This document shows positions 8,354 through 16,827 of a stretch of 64,000 bases of DNA, one piece after another. The notes under the pieces were generated by a model. It was not told the DNA's origin and did not search any database. It was given only the letters and a program-made list of their open reading frames with translations. How positions within the stretch are numbered: the stretch's first letter is position 1; each line of letters starts with the position of its first letter. Both the position numbers and the translations under genes were made by a program. Source of the stretch: Micromonospora sp. C95 (lineage in GTDB: Bacteria; Actinomycetota; Actinomycetes; Mycobacteriales; Micromonosporaceae). The stretch covers positions 1-64,000 of the forward strand of contig NZ_JAGPXT010000026.1 of assembly GCF_018070465.1 (NCBI RefSeq), in the 5' to 3' direction.

Positions 8354-10150
8354 ATGGAGCAGCCGGCGATCTCGGATTACGGATACCTGTCCGACTGCCG
8401 TTCGGGCGCGCTGGTCAGCCGGGACGGTTCGATCGACTGGTGGTGTCCGAACCGGTTCGACTCGCCGTCGGTCTTCGGTCGGTTGCTCGACCCGGACGGT
8501 GGTCACTGGCGACTGGCACCGGTGGCCGTGGGACAGACCGAACACCGGGTACAGCGCGCGTACCACCCGGAGACCCTGGTACTGCGCACCGTGCACCACA
8601 CCGCGGCGGGCAGCGTCGCGGTGACCGACGCCCTCGCCGCCGAGGTGGGTGCCCGCGCCCATGAGTTCGGCATGCGCTCCCCGGCCGTGCTGCTGCGCGT
8701 CGTCGAAGGGCTCTCCGGCCGGGTGCCGATGACTCTGGACTACCGGCCGCGACCGGAGTACGGCCTGGTCAGCCCGTACCTGAGGGAACTGCCCGACGGA
8801 GCGGTGGCGGGCGTGGCCGGCTCGACGACGCTCGTGCTGCGCTGTGCGGGGTTGCCCCTGCACGTCGAGCACGACCGGGTGCGGCAGACCTTCGTCGTCG
8901 GCGAGGGGCAGGTGCTCGGCTTCGATCTGGCCTACGCGCCGGCGTACGGCGAAGCACCGGCCCGGCTGGACCCGGTCCCTACGCTGGCGGACACGGTGCT
9001 GGCCTGGGAGGCGTTCCGCGAGAGCCACCGGTACGAGGGCCGTTATCCCGAGGTGGTGCGGCACAGCGCCACGGTGCTCACCGGCCTCACCTACGCCCGC
9101 AGCGGCGCGGTCGCCGCCGCGGCGACCACCTCACTGCCGGAACTGATCGGCGGCGACCGCAACTACGACTACCGCTTCTGCTGGCTGCGCGACTTCGCGA
9201 TGACCATGCGCGCCCTCTGGGTGGCGGCCTGCCCGACCGAGTCGTCCCGCCTGTTCGAATGGGCGGCCCGCGCGATCGGCCGGGTCGGGCCGGACCCGGT
9301 GCCCGTGCTGTTCGGTCTGGAAGGGGAACGGGACGTCTCCGAGCACGTCTGTCCTCACCTGGCCGGGTACGCGGGGACCGGACCGGTACGTAGCGGCAAC
9401 GACGCCTGGCGGCAGCGGCAGCTCGACGTGCCGGGTGAGGTCGTCTCGGCGGTGTGGCGGTTGCACGAACACCTCGGCGACCAGCTTTCCGTGGAACTGC
9501 GCGACATGGTGCTCGGTCTCACCGAACAGGTGGCGGCCACCTGGCAGCTGCCCGACCGGGGTATCTGGGAACCGCGCGACCGCGAGCGGCACTACCTGTC
9601 GTCAAAGGTGCTCTGCTGGGCAGCGATGGACCGGGCCGTGCGGCTGGCCCCACAGCTGGGAGAATGGGCGGACGTGCGGCGCTGGACCGGCATCCGGGAC
9701 GAGATCCGGGCCACGATCCTCCGGGACGGCTTCCACCAGCGTCGAGGGGTCTTCACCACTGCCTTCGGCTCGCCGGACCTGGACGCGGCGGCCCTGTACC
9801 TGCCGGTGGTGGGCTTCCTGCCGGCCACCGATCCCCGGATGCGGGCGACCATCGAGGCGATCGAGCGGGAACTCGGCGATGACGACGGGCTGATCCACCG
9901 CTGGAAAGACGACCCGGCTGGCTTCGTGCTCTGCTCGTTCTGGCTGGTGGAGTGCCTGGTGCTGGCGGGCGAACAGGAGCGGGCGGCCCGGCTGTTCGAG
10001 CGGGTCAGTGGGCACGCCAACGACGTCGGGTTGTTCAGCGAGCAGATCGACCCGGCCACCGGGGCACACCTGGGCAACACGCCGCAGGCGCTGTCCCACA
10101 TCGGCCAGGTGAACGCCGCGTGGCGGCTGACCAACCCCATGTTCGACTGA
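8354..10150 (+). CDS. Glycoside hydrolase family 15 protein (trehalase/glucoamylase-like)
   Basis: A 598-residue intracellular enzyme of the GH15 type, which in actinobacteria is mostly trehalase or glucoamylase-like and releases glucose. The N-terminal domain opens with the family signature (SDYGYLSDCRSGALVSRDGS, IDWWCPNRFDSPSVFGRLLD). The (alpha/alpha)6 barrel includes GGDRNYDYRFCWLRDFAMTM and near the C-terminus the conserved FVLCSFWLVECLVLAGE and FSEQIDPATGAHLGNTPQAL, where the catalytic base Glu of the family lies. I start at the ATG at 8354 because homologues begin close to this signature; an in-frame ATG at 8321 adds 11 residues. No signal peptide is seen. Threonine synthase is convergent on the other side. 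Confidence 0.92.
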   Translation: MEQPAISDYGYLSDCRSGALVSRDGSIDWWCPNRFDSPSVFGRLLDPDGGHWRLAPVAVGQTEHRVQRAYHPETLVLRTVHHTAAGSVAVTDALAAEVGARAHEFGMRSPAVLLRVVEGLSGRVPMTLDYRPRPEYGLVSPYLRELPDGAVAGVAGSTTLVLRCAGLPLHVEHDRVRQTFVVGEGQVLGFDLAYAPAYGEAPARLDPVPTLADTVLAWEAFRESHRYEGRYPEVVRHSATVLTGLTYARSGAVAAAATTSLPELIGGDRNYDYRFCWLRDFAMTMRALWVAACPTESSRLFEWAARAIGRVGPDPVPVLFGLEGERDVSEHVCPHLAGYAGTGPVRSGNDAWRQRQLDVPGEVVSAVWRLHEHLGDQLSVELRDMVLGLTEQVAATWQLPDRGIWEPRDRERHYLSSKVLCWAAMDRAVRLAPQLGEWADVRRWTGIRDEIRATILRDGFHQRRGVFTTAFGSPDLDAAALYLPVVGFLPATDPRMRATIEAIERELGDDDGLIHRWKDDPAGFVLCSFWLVECLVLAGEQERAARLFERVSGHANDVGLFSEQIDPATGAHLGNTPQALSHIGQVNAAWRLTNPMFD

Positions 10151-10181
10151 CCCGCGGCGCTCGGCGGGGCGCCGTCGCGGG

Positions 10182-11375
10182 TCAGCGTGGCAGCACCGGT
10201 ACGCCGGAGACGTCGATCGTCTCCGGGTATTTCACCCCGGCACCGGTGTTGAGCACGACGACCCGTTCGCCCGCCCGGATCCATCCGCTGGCGCGCAGCC
10301 GGCGCGCGGCCGTCAGACAGGCGGCACCCTCGGGGCAGAGCAGCAGCCCTTCCCGGGCGGCGAAGTCGCGCAGGTCGGTCAGGATCTCGGCGTCGTCCAC
10401 CGCGATCGCGGTGCCGGCGGTGGCCCGCAGCGCGGCGAGGATCAGCTCGTCGCCCAACGGTGCCGGAACGGTGATGCCGAACGCCACGGTGTGGGCGTCC
10501 TCCCACGGCTGCGCGCGATCGTCCCCGGCGGCGAACGCCCGCACGATCGGCGCACAGCCGGTGGCCTGCACCGCCACCAGCCGGGGCAGTTTGTCCTCGA
10601 CCCAGCCCAGCTCCCGCAACTCGCCGAGCGCCTTGTGGATGCCGATCAGCCCCACGCCGCCGCCGGTCGGATAGATGATGACGTCGGGCACCTGCCAACC
10701 CAGCTGCTCGACGATCTCGTACCCCATCGTCTTCTTGCCTTCGAGGCGGTACGGCTCGCGCAGCGTACCGGCGTCGAAGACGGTGCCCTCGGCGGCCGCG
10801 ACGAGCGCGGCCACCTGGCGCCCGGCGTCGCCGATCAGGCCGTCGACCAGGCGCAGGTCGGCACCGGCGGCCACGCACTCCCGGCGGCAGATGGTCGGTG
10901 CGGACAGCGGCATCACGATGGTGGCGCCCAGCCCCGCCCGGGTCGCGTAGGTGGCCCACGCGGCGCCCGCGTTGCCGTTGGTCGGCATGGCGATCCGCCG
11001 GATGCCCAACTCGCGGGCCCGACTGACGCCGACGGCGGCACCGCGTGCCTTGAACGAGCCGGTCGGGGTCAGCCCCTCGTCCTTGACCAGCAGGTCGTCG
11101 ACGCCGATGTCCGCGCCGTACGCCGGTGCGCGCAACATCGGCGTCCATCCCTCGCCGAGGGTGGTGACGTTGCGCGGGTCGGCCACCGGCAGCAGCTCCC
11201 GGTAACGCCACAGATCCGCCGGGCGCAACCCGAACCGCTCCGGCTCGATCACCCGGGCTGCCGCCGCCAGGTCGTAGCGCGCCAGCAGCGGTGAGCCGCA
11301 CCCGCAGAGGTTCTGCGGTACGCCGGCGTCGTGTTCCCGGCCGCAGCGCGGGCACTCGAGGTGGGTCAGATACAC
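10182..11375 (-). CDS. thrC: Threonine synthase
   Basis: A 397-residue fold-type II PLP enzyme that converts O-phospho-L-homoserine to L-threonine. The N-terminus has a rubredoxin-like cysteine pair arrangement (CPRCG, CGCG), followed by GEGWTPML and the PLP-lysine motif PTGSFKARGA. The glycine-rich phosphate loop is YPTGGGVGLIG and the C-terminal part ends with VLNTGAGVKYPE. The start is the GTG at 11375, preceded by GAGGAGC on the minus strand at good spacing; an open frame upstream to 11513 overlaps the next gene and is not needed. It is not linked to other threonine genes here. Some cysteate synthase or thrC-like paralogues look similar, so the exact substrate is likely, not proved. Confidence 0.87.
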   Translation of the reverse strand: MYLTHLECPRCGREHDAGVPQNLCGCGSPLLARYDLAAAARVIEPERFGLRPADLWRYRELLPVADPRNVTTLGEGWTPMLRAPAYGADIGVDDLLVKDEGLTPTGSFKARGAAVGVSRARELGIRRIAMPTNGNAGAAWATYATRAGLGATIVMPLSAPTICRRECVAAGADLRLVDGLIGDAGRQVAALVAAAEGTVFDAGTLREPYRLEGKKTMGYEIVEQLGWQVPDVIIYPTGGGVGLIGIHKALGELRELGWVEDKLPRLVAVQATGCAPIVRAFAAGDDRAQPWEDAHTVAFGITVPAPLGDELILAALRATAGTAIAVDDAEILTDLRDFAAREGLLLCPEGAACLTAARRLRASGWIRAGERVVVLNTGAGVKYPETIDVSGVPVLPR

Positions 11376-11391
11376 GCCGCTCCTCGCCGTC

Positions 11392-12456
11392 TCAGCCCGC
11401 GTCCACGCTGCGCCACGCGCGGCTTCGCCGCCCCGGCTCGTAGCCGGAGTCCAGCCGCTTCGCCACCACCCCGGGCAGGCCCTGGTCGCGCGCCGCGCGC
11501 ATGGTCTCGGCACCGGCGCCGGGGAACCACGGCGGAGTCTGCCAGTGCGGCCCGGCCAGCGCCAGCGAGTCGAGCAACTCGCGGCGCTGCGGGTACGGCA
11601 ACTCCAGGCTGCTCACCCCCTCCAACCAGAGCAGGTCGACGAGCAGGTACTGGGCATCGACGCTGTTGCGTCCACCCCGCGCCGGACGGACCTGCCCGGC
11701 GCGGTCGATGCGGACCAGCACGCCGTCCAGCACCACCTCCGTCGGTGCCAGGGCCTCGGCCATCGGCCGCAACCACGGGTACGTCCCGGTGATCTCCGCG
11801 CCGCTGTCGGAGAGCAGCCGCAACCGCCCGCCGGAGACGTACGCGACCGCCCGTACCCCGTCCCACCGCAGCTCGTACCCCCAGGCGGTCTGATCGGTGG
11901 GCAGCCGGCCGGCCGGCGTGGGACGCATCGGCGCGACCAGGTCGGGCATGCTGGTCCAGCCCGGCGGCGGCGGATCGGTGCGTCGCACCATCCAGTCCCG
12001 GCCGTCGCGGCCGCCGGTGGCGAACAGCACGTACCGCCCGGTGGCCCGGGTGCCCCGCAGCTCGACCACCACCTCGCGGTCCTGCCACTTCTCGCAGCGG
12101 TAGGTGCCCTGGTCGTGGATGAGCATCCGCCCGCCGCCGTACTCGCCGGCCGGGATCTCACCGGAGAAGTCGAGATACTCCATGGGGTGGTCCTCGGTGT
12201 GCACGGCCAGATGGTTGCGCCCCGGTTCGCGGGGCAGGCCGCGTGGCACCGCCCAGGAGACGAGCACGCCGTCACGTTCCAGCCGCAGATCCCAGTGCAG
12301 GCTGCGGGCGTGATGCTGCTGGATGACGAACCGAGCGCCGTCGACGGCCCGGGACCGCCGGGGACGTTCGGCCGGCACCGGCTCGGGGGTACGCGCGGCG
12401 TCTCGCTTGCGCCGGTACTCCTCCAGCCGGTCAGCCACGTACCGATTCTCCGGCAC
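11392..12456 (-). CDS. LigD-type 3'-phosphoesterase fused to a degenerate ATP-ligase domain
   Basis: A 354-residue protein. Residues ~40-160 are the LigD phosphoesterase domain that trims 3'-phosphate or ribonucleotide ends during non-homologous end joining (HHARSLHWDLRLE, VHTEDHPMEYLDFSGEIPAG, DWMVRR). Residues ~185-350 align by motif to the ATP-dependent ligase nucleotidyltransferase domain, but key positions are lost. Motif I is YELRWDGVR, so Arg197 replaces the lysine that carries AMP. Motif III is VVLDGVLVR, with Val246 replacing Glu. The motif IV region has Pro before GVVAKR. The chain stops near motif V without an OB-fold. It therefore probably cannot ligate, but could process ends or dock on DNA. 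It starts at a GTG 16 bases upstream of the threonine synthase gene in the same direction. No ku gene is in the window. Confidence 0.85.
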   Translation of the reverse strand: MPENRYVADRLEEYRRKRDAARTPEPVPAERPRRSRAVDGARFVIQQHHARSLHWDLRLERDGVLVSWAVPRGLPREPGRNHLAVHTEDHPMEYLDFSGEIPAGEYGGGRMLIHDQGTYRCEKWQDREVVVELRGTRATGRYVLFATGGRDGRDWMVRRTDPPPPGWTSMPDLVAPMRPTPAGRLPTDQTAWGYELRWDGVRAVAYVSGGRLRLLSDSGAEITGTYPWLRPMAEALAPTEVVLDGVLVRIDRAGQVRPARGGRNSVDAQYLLVDLLWLEGVSSLELPYPQRRELLDSLALAGPHWQTPPWFPGAGAETMRAARDQGLPGVVAKRLDSGYEPGRRSRAWRSVDAG

Positions 12457-12536
12457 ATCGCGCCGACGCGCCCGGCGGCGGCCCGACGCGCCTCATCTCG
12501 GGCATGCCGAGCGGCATCGGGGGTAGAACTGTCGAC

Positions 12537-13322
12537 ATGGACCACAGCGACCACCCCACCGCAGTTCTCCCCGGTGACGTCCGGATCCCGCTGCTCGGCT
12601 TCGGTACCTGGCAGGCGACCGGCGAAGAGGGCTACAAGGCCGTACTCGCCGCGCTCGACGCCGGCTATCGGCACATCGACACCGCCACCATGTACGGCAA
12701 CGAGGAGGAGGTCGGCCGGGCGGTCCGGGAGAGCGGGCTGCGCCGGGAGGACGTCTTCATCACCACCAAGCTCCCACCCGGGCGGGTCGGCCGGGAGCGG
12801 GAGACCATCGAGGAGAGCCTGCGCGCCCTCGGCGTCGACTACGTCGACCTGTGGCTGGTGCACCAGCCACCGCACGACTCCGGTGCCCTGATCCCGGTCT
12901 GGCGGGAGATGCTCGCCGCCCGCGACGCGAACCTGGCCCGGGCGGTCGGGGTCAGCAACTACAGCACCGCCCAGATCGACGCGCTGATCCAGGCGACCGA
13001 GGAGAACCCGGCGGTCAACCAGATCAGGTGGGGGCCCCGGCTCTACGACCGGCAGCGGCACGCCGAGCATCGGGACCGGGGGGTGGTGCTGGAGGGCTAC
13101 AGCCCGTTCAAGACCACCGACCTGTCCGACCCGGTGCTGACCCGGATCGCCGGGGCGCACAACGTCTCACCCGCCCAGGTGGTGCTGCGCTGGCACCTCG
13201 ATCACGAGATCGTGGCCATCCCCAAGTCGGTGACACCGGAGCGGATCCGCGCCAACGCGGACATCTTCGGCTTCTCACTGACCGCCGAGGAGATGCGCGA
13301 CATCGACGCCCTCGGCTCCTGA
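12537..13322 (+). CDS. Aldo/keto reductase
   Basis: A 261-residue NADPH-dependent aldo/keto reductase that reduces small aldehydes or ketones. The TIM-barrel family signatures are present: LGFGTWQATGEEGY, the catalytic tetrad Asp/Tyr/Lys/His in DAGYRHIDTATMYGNE, TTKLPPGR and LWLVHQPP, and the cofactor site VVLRWHLDHEIVAIPKS. The ATG at 12537 is chosen over an in-frame start at 12504 because the family N-terminus begins here. It is divergent from the LigD-like gene (80 bases between) and ends at a strong convergent terminator. The natural substrate cannot be inferred; 2,5-diketogluconate reductase-like enzymes are the closest sort. Confidence 0.9.
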   Translation: MDHSDHPTAVLPGDVRIPLLGFGTWQATGEEGYKAVLAALDAGYRHIDTATMYGNEEEVGRAVRESGLRREDVFITTKLPPGRVGRERETIEESLRALGVDYVDLWLVHQPPHDSGALIPVWREMLAARDANLARAVGVSNYSTAQIDALIQATEENPAVNQIRWGPRLYDRQRHAEHRDRGVVLEGYSPFKTTDLSDPVLTRIAGAHNVSPAQVVLRWHLDHEIVAIPKSVTPERIRANADIFGFSLTAEEMRDIDALGS

Positions 13323-13361
13323 CCCTGCGGCTTCGCGACGCCCCGCGGCACCGCCGCGATT

Positions 13362-13409
13362 TGCGGCATCTCGGGCTCTCACCACGTCGGGAGAGCCCGA
13401 GATGCCGCA
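13362..13409. terminator. Perfect 19-bp hairpin between convergent genes
   Basis: Bases 13362-13380 and 13391-13409 are perfect reverse complements (TGCGGCATCTCGGGCTCTC and its partner) with a 10-nt loop. The hairpin sits between the aldo/keto reductase and GNAT genes, so it can end both transcripts. Its core TTGCGGC(A/G)T(C/G)TCG recurs twice at 34598-34651, also between convergent genes. Confidence 0.8.
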
Positions 13410-13439
13410 TGCCGTGCGCGGTGCCGTCGGTCGTCGTCG

Positions 13440-13967
13440 TCAGGTGACGGCCGGCGGTGCCGGTTCGGTGTGCGCCCAGCGGTGCAGCGCGTAGCGGCGG
13501 CCCTTGTCCTCGACGAAAACCGGATCGTCGTCGGTCGGCCGGTAACCGCCGGACCGGGCCACGGCCACGCTGCCGGCGTTGTCCGACTCGATCTCCAGGT
13601 AAACAGTCGGCAGGCCGACCACCCGGTGGGCGTACCCGGTCATCAGCCGAAGAGCCCGGCTGGCCAGGCGTTGACCGCGATAGGCAGGGCCGATCGCGTA
13701 GCCGATGGTGCCGGCGGCCAGGTTGAGCATCACCTCGCCACGGGCCAGGTCATCGCCGTCGGTGACAGCGAGGTAGATCCGGGCACCGGCCTGTTCGGCG
13801 CGCCGGGCGGTGTTCAGGTACGCCTCGGCGGCGAGCAGGTCGAACGGGGTCGCCACCGGCAGGCGGTACGCCATCTCGGCATCGTCGAAGAGCGTGACCA
13901 ACTGGCCCAGGTCGCCCTCGGACCACGGGCGCAGGACTATCCCGTCACCTTCCAGGCGTACGTCCAC
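13440..13967 (-). CDS. GNAT-family N-acetyltransferase (RimJ/RimL type)
   Basis: A 175-residue acetyl-CoA-dependent acetyltransferase. It begins with the RimJ/RimL-type opening VDVRLEGDGIVLRPWSEGDL; the acetyl-CoA pyrophosphate loop is in IGPAYRGQRLASRALRL and the C-terminal strand-helix region is VYLEIESDNAGSVAVARSGGY. The GTG at 13967 is taken as the start; the open frame upstream to 14111 runs through a terminator palindrome and is not coding in character. The substrate may be a protein N-terminus or a small amine. It faces the aldo/keto reductase gene across the hairpin at 13362-13409. Confidence 0.85.
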   Translation of the reverse strand: MDVRLEGDGIVLRPWSEGDLGQLVTLFDDAEMAYRLPVATPFDLLAAEAYLNTARRAEQAGARIYLAVTDGDDLARGEVMLNLAAGTIGYAIGPAYRGQRLASRALRLMTGYAHRVVGLPTVYLEIESDNAGSVAVARSGGYRPTDDDPVFVEDKGRRYALHRWAHTEPAPPAVT

Positions 13968-14076
13968 GGCAGCTCGGCCCCCATCGTCGTGGCTGCCAAG
14001 TCTGCGAGTTCCCGACAGCGCGGAGCAACCCCGGGTGGGACATCGGCCGGTGCCGTCAGACGGCCTGATCGGCGAA

Positions 14077-14110
14077 TGCTGGGGGTGCGGCGTACGCCGC
14101 ACCCCCAGCA
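14077..14110 (-). terminator. 34-nt perfect palindrome after the endoglucanase gene
   Basis: Bases 14077-14110 are a perfect self-complementary palindrome centred on GTAC (arms TGCTGGGGGTGCGGC and its complement), giving a very stable stem with a minimal loop. It begins nine bases past the stop of the minus-strand GH12 gene and is the likely intrinsic terminator of that gene. Confidence 0.8.
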
Positions 14111-14118
14111 AGCGCTCG

Positions 14119-15252
14119 TCAGGAGCGGGAGCAGGCGGCGCCGTTGAGAGTGAAGGCGGTGGGGTTGGCGTACGAGCCGTTGAGCGTGCCCTGGTAGCCG
14201 AAGCTGGCCGAGCCGCCGGGTGAGATCGTGCCGTTGTAGCCGACGTTGCGGGCGGTCACCGACGAACCGCTCTGGCTCACCGTGGCGTTCCAGGAGTTGG
14301 TCACCTGCTGCCCGGACGGCAGCGAGTAGGCCAGGGTCCAGCCGTTGATCGTGCTGGAACCGGTGTTGGTGATCTGCACGTCGGCGGTGAAGCCGTTGTT
14401 CCACGAGTTGGCCGTGTACTTCACCGCGCACGAGCCGCTACCCGAGGGCGGGGGCGTGGTGGGCGGCGGGTTGCTCGGCGGCGGGTTGTTGCCGCCGCCG
14501 TTGACCGCGGCGGAGAAGTTCGTCACGGCCAGCCCGACGCCGCCCTGCCAGGGCTCGAAGCCGGCCTGGATGCTGGTCAGGTACCAGGAGTTCGTGATCG
14601 CACCCCGGTTGCGGGTGTCGTTGATGAACGCCAGCAGGTTCAGGTTCGCACTGCTGATCGCCGACGGGGCGACGTACGAGATGACGTTGTTGGAGCCGTT
14701 GCTGCCCCGCCAGACCTCCCAGTTGCGGCCGTCGATGTTGGCGTTGCCGACGGGTGAACCGATCGGCTGGATCGGGCCCTGCCGGTTGAACCAGATCATG
14801 ATCTCCATCTGGTTCACGCCGTCGCGCTTGGGCGACGGGTCCAGCCAGATGTCGTACGAGGCGTTGTAGGTGCCGTTGCTCACGTACCGGTAGTTGATGC
14901 TGCTGGTCGCGCTGCTGATCTGGCTGACCTGGATCGGCAGGTTGGTGCCGGGGGAGCAGTTGGTGTAGTGGCAGCCGAAGAAGACCGACGGGTACGCCGT
15001 CGGAGCGCCGTTGGTCGGGCTGCTGCCGTTCTGGGTGATGATCTCGAAGCCGTTGTTGGTGACGTTGATGCACTGCTGGGCGGTGGTGCCCCAACGGTTG
15101 TTCTGCACCACGTACCGGTTCTGGATCACGGTCGAGCCGTACTGCTCGCAGATCTGGGTGTCGGCGGAGGCGGATCCGCCGAGGGCCACGGTGACGATCG
15201 AGCCGGCGGCGGCCAGCCCGACGGCCACGATGGCCCGCAAGGTACGTCTCAT
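14119..15252 (-). CDS. Secreted GH12 endoglucanase with CBM2
   Basis: A 377-residue secreted beta-1,4-endoglucanase that cuts cellulose or related beta-glucans. Residues 1-31 are a signal peptide cut at ASA-DT. The GH12 domain covers ~32-250, with nucleophile Glu150 in MEIMIWFNRQGP and acid/base Glu233 in GFEPWQGGVGLAV. Residues ~251-272 are a Pro/Gly/Ser linker. Residues ~274-377 form a family 2 cellulose-binding module (CAVKYTANSWNNGFTADVQI, NSWNATVSQSG, GFxG-type ending, terminal Cys pair). The ATG at 15252 has TAGGAGC just upstream; an upstream in-frame start at 15444 runs through the promoter. A CebR-type operator lies 81 bases upstream, so induction by cellobiose is expected. Confidence 0.95.
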   Translation of the reverse strand: MRRTLRAIVAVGLAAAGSIVTVALGGSASADTQICEQYGSTVIQNRYVVQNNRWGTTAQQCINVTNNGFEIITQNGSSPTNGAPTAYPSVFFGCHYTNCSPGTNLPIQVSQISSATSSINYRYVSNGTYNASYDIWLDPSPKRDGVNQMEIMIWFNRQGPIQPIGSPVGNANIDGRNWEVWRGSNGSNNVISYVAPSAISSANLNLLAFINDTRNRGAITNSWYLTSIQAGFEPWQGGVGLAVTNFSAAVNGGGNNPPPSNPPPTTPPPSGSGSCAVKYTANSWNNGFTADVQITNTGSSTINGWTLAYSLPSGQQVTNSWNATVSQSGSSVTARNVGYNGTISPGGSASFGYQGTLNGSYANPTAFTLNGAACSRS

Positions 15253-15332
15253 GATGCTCCTAGCGCTGCGACGTCGTTGCGACGCCGGGACGGATGCGGA
15301 CGGAGCGGTCGGGAACGCGCCGTCGACAGTTG

Positions 15333-15346
15333 CGGGAGCGCTCCCA
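15333..15346 (-). promoter_or_regulatory. CebR-type operator for the endoglucanase
   Basis: On the minus strand this reads TGGGAGCGCTCCCG, 13 of 14 bases identical to the CebR box TGGGAGCGCTCCCA by which the LacI-family cellobiose-sensing repressor controls cellulase genes in Streptomyces and relatives. It lies just downstream of the predicted promoter at 15359-15387, where a bound repressor would block transcription. Confidence 0.85.
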
Positions 15347-15358
15347 TGCTCATCGTCA

Positions 15359-15387
15359 CATTTACATCCTTGAAACAATGGGCGCAA
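15359..15387 (-). promoter_or_regulatory. Candidate promoter of the endoglucanase gene
   Basis: On the minus strand, TTGCGC (15382-15387) and TAAATG (15359-15364) are separated by 17 bases. The expected start point is near 15352, placing the CebR-type box at about +6 to +19. The -10 hexamer is imperfect. Confidence 0.45.
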
Positions 15388-15603
15388 CCGCTGCGGGCGA
15401 TTGGCGTCAATTGCGACGTGTGTCGTGGGCGCACGATCGGACATTCACCGGCCCCGGCTGGCTGGTGACCAGCGCCGACGGGTGGATCCGGTGCTGCCGA
15501 GGGGTGCCGGAGGTGAGCCGGTTGCCTCTGGTGTGTACCGATTGCGCCGAGTAGTCTCTTGCCTTCAACGCGTGCCGAACCCCCTCCGGAGGCGTACACC
15601 CCC

Positions 15604-16710
15604 ATGCGTGGCTCCCCCCTGCGCATCCTCGTCGTCGGCGCGGGCATCGCCGGGCTGGCCGTGGCCCGAGCGCTGCGCCTGGCGGGCTTTCGGCCTGACC
15701 TCACCGACAAGGCGCCGCCGCACGACCTCACCGACGCCGGCCTGTACCTGCCCGGCAACGCGGCCCGCGCGCTGCGCCGGCTGGACCTCGACGACCCCGT
15801 CCGCCCGTACGGGAAGGTCATCCACCGGCAGCGGTTCCTCGACTCGACCGGTGCGCCGCTGTGCGAGGTCGACCTCGACGCACTCTGGACCGGGGTCGGC
15901 GAGTGCCGGGCGCTGGCCCGTTCCGACCTGCACCGGGTGCTGCTCAGCGGTGCCGGCGGCGCGGTCCGGCACGGCGCGGAGGTACGCACCATCGAGCTGC
16001 TGCCGGCCGCCGTCGGCGTCACCTTCGTCGACGGCACCCAGACCGAGTACGACCTGGTGATCGGGGCCGACGGGCCGCGTTCCTCGATCCGGGCACTGGC
16101 CGCGCTCGGCGGCCCACCCCGCCCGGCCGGGCAGGTGGTCTACCGCGGCGTCGTCCGGGACGGTCCGCCGGTCGACGAGTGGACCGCCCTGCTCGGCCGA
16201 CGCTGCGGCTTTCTCGTGGTGCCGATCGGCGCCGGTCGGCTGCACTGCTACGCCGACGAGGCCGGCACCGACCTGCCGGACGACCCGCTGGCCCGGTTGC
16301 GTGACCTGTTCGGCGAGTACGGCGGACCGGTGCCGGAGGTGCTCGCCGCGCTCGACGGGGTGTACGCCACCACCACCGACGAGGTCGAACTCGGGCGCTG
16401 GTACCGGGGCCGGGTGCTGCTGGTCGGCGACGCCGCCCACGCCACCGCGCCGACCCTGTCCCAGGGGGCCGCGATGGCCCTGGAGGACGCGGTGGTGCTC
16501 GCCGAGTCACTACGCGCGGCGGGCAGCGTCGAGGCTGCGCTCACCGCGTACGAGAGTCGCCGTCGGCCGCGTACCCGATGGGTGCAGGACCGGACCCGGG
16601 ACCGCAACCGCACCCGAGACGTGCCGCCGGCGCTGCGCGACCCGCTGCTGCGCGGACGCGGCGACCGCATCTTCGGGGAGCACTACCGGCTGCTTCTCGG
16701 TCCGCTGTGA
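15604..16710 (+). CDS. FAD-dependent monooxygenase (PHBH type)
   Basis: A 368-residue flavoprotein hydroxylase. It has the Rossmann FAD motif ILVVGAGIAGLAVARALR at residues ~7-24, the DG motif (VIGADGPRSSIRAL) and the second FAD motif GRVLLVGDAAHATAPTLSQG followed by AMALEDAVVLAESL. These define class A monooxygenases such as salicylate or p-hydroxybenzoate hydroxylase-like enzymes, which use NAD(P)H and O2 to hydroxylate aromatic or polyketide-like compounds. The ATG at 15604 is the family-like start with GGAGG at 15587-15591, slightly far; an in-frame start at 15559 is possible. It is divergent from the endoglucanase gene with ~350 bases between. No partner genes suggest a pathway. Confidence 0.9.
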   Translation: MRGSPLRILVVGAGIAGLAVARALRLAGFRPDLTDKAPPHDLTDAGLYLPGNAARALRRLDLDDPVRPYGKVIHRQRFLDSTGAPLCEVDLDALWTGVGECRALARSDLHRVLLSGAGGAVRHGAEVRTIELLPAAVGVTFVDGTQTEYDLVIGADGPRSSIRALAALGGPPRPAGQVVYRGVVRDGPPVDEWTALLGRRCGFLVVPIGAGRLHCYADEAGTDLPDDPLARLRDLFGEYGGPVPEVLAALDGVYATTTDEVELGRWYRGRVLLVGDAAHATAPTLSQGAAMALEDAVVLAESLRAAGSVEAALTAYESRRRPRTRWVQDRTRDRNRTRDVPPALRDPLLRGRGDRIFGEHYRLLLGPL

Positions 16711-16827
16711 TCACCCCCGAGCGACCCCACGCGGTGCTGTCACCTGCCGGGGACTATCCTCCTTGCGGATGACGGCCCGCCGAGTCAGCGCGTGCCGAGC
16801 GGGACAACCCAGAACCGGAGGCCACTC

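Noticed and set aside
9592..11355. 587-residue minus-strand open frame overlapping the GH15 and threonine synthase genes
   Set aside because: It reads both genes in the wrong frame or strand; Arg/Gly-rich with no recognisable domain.
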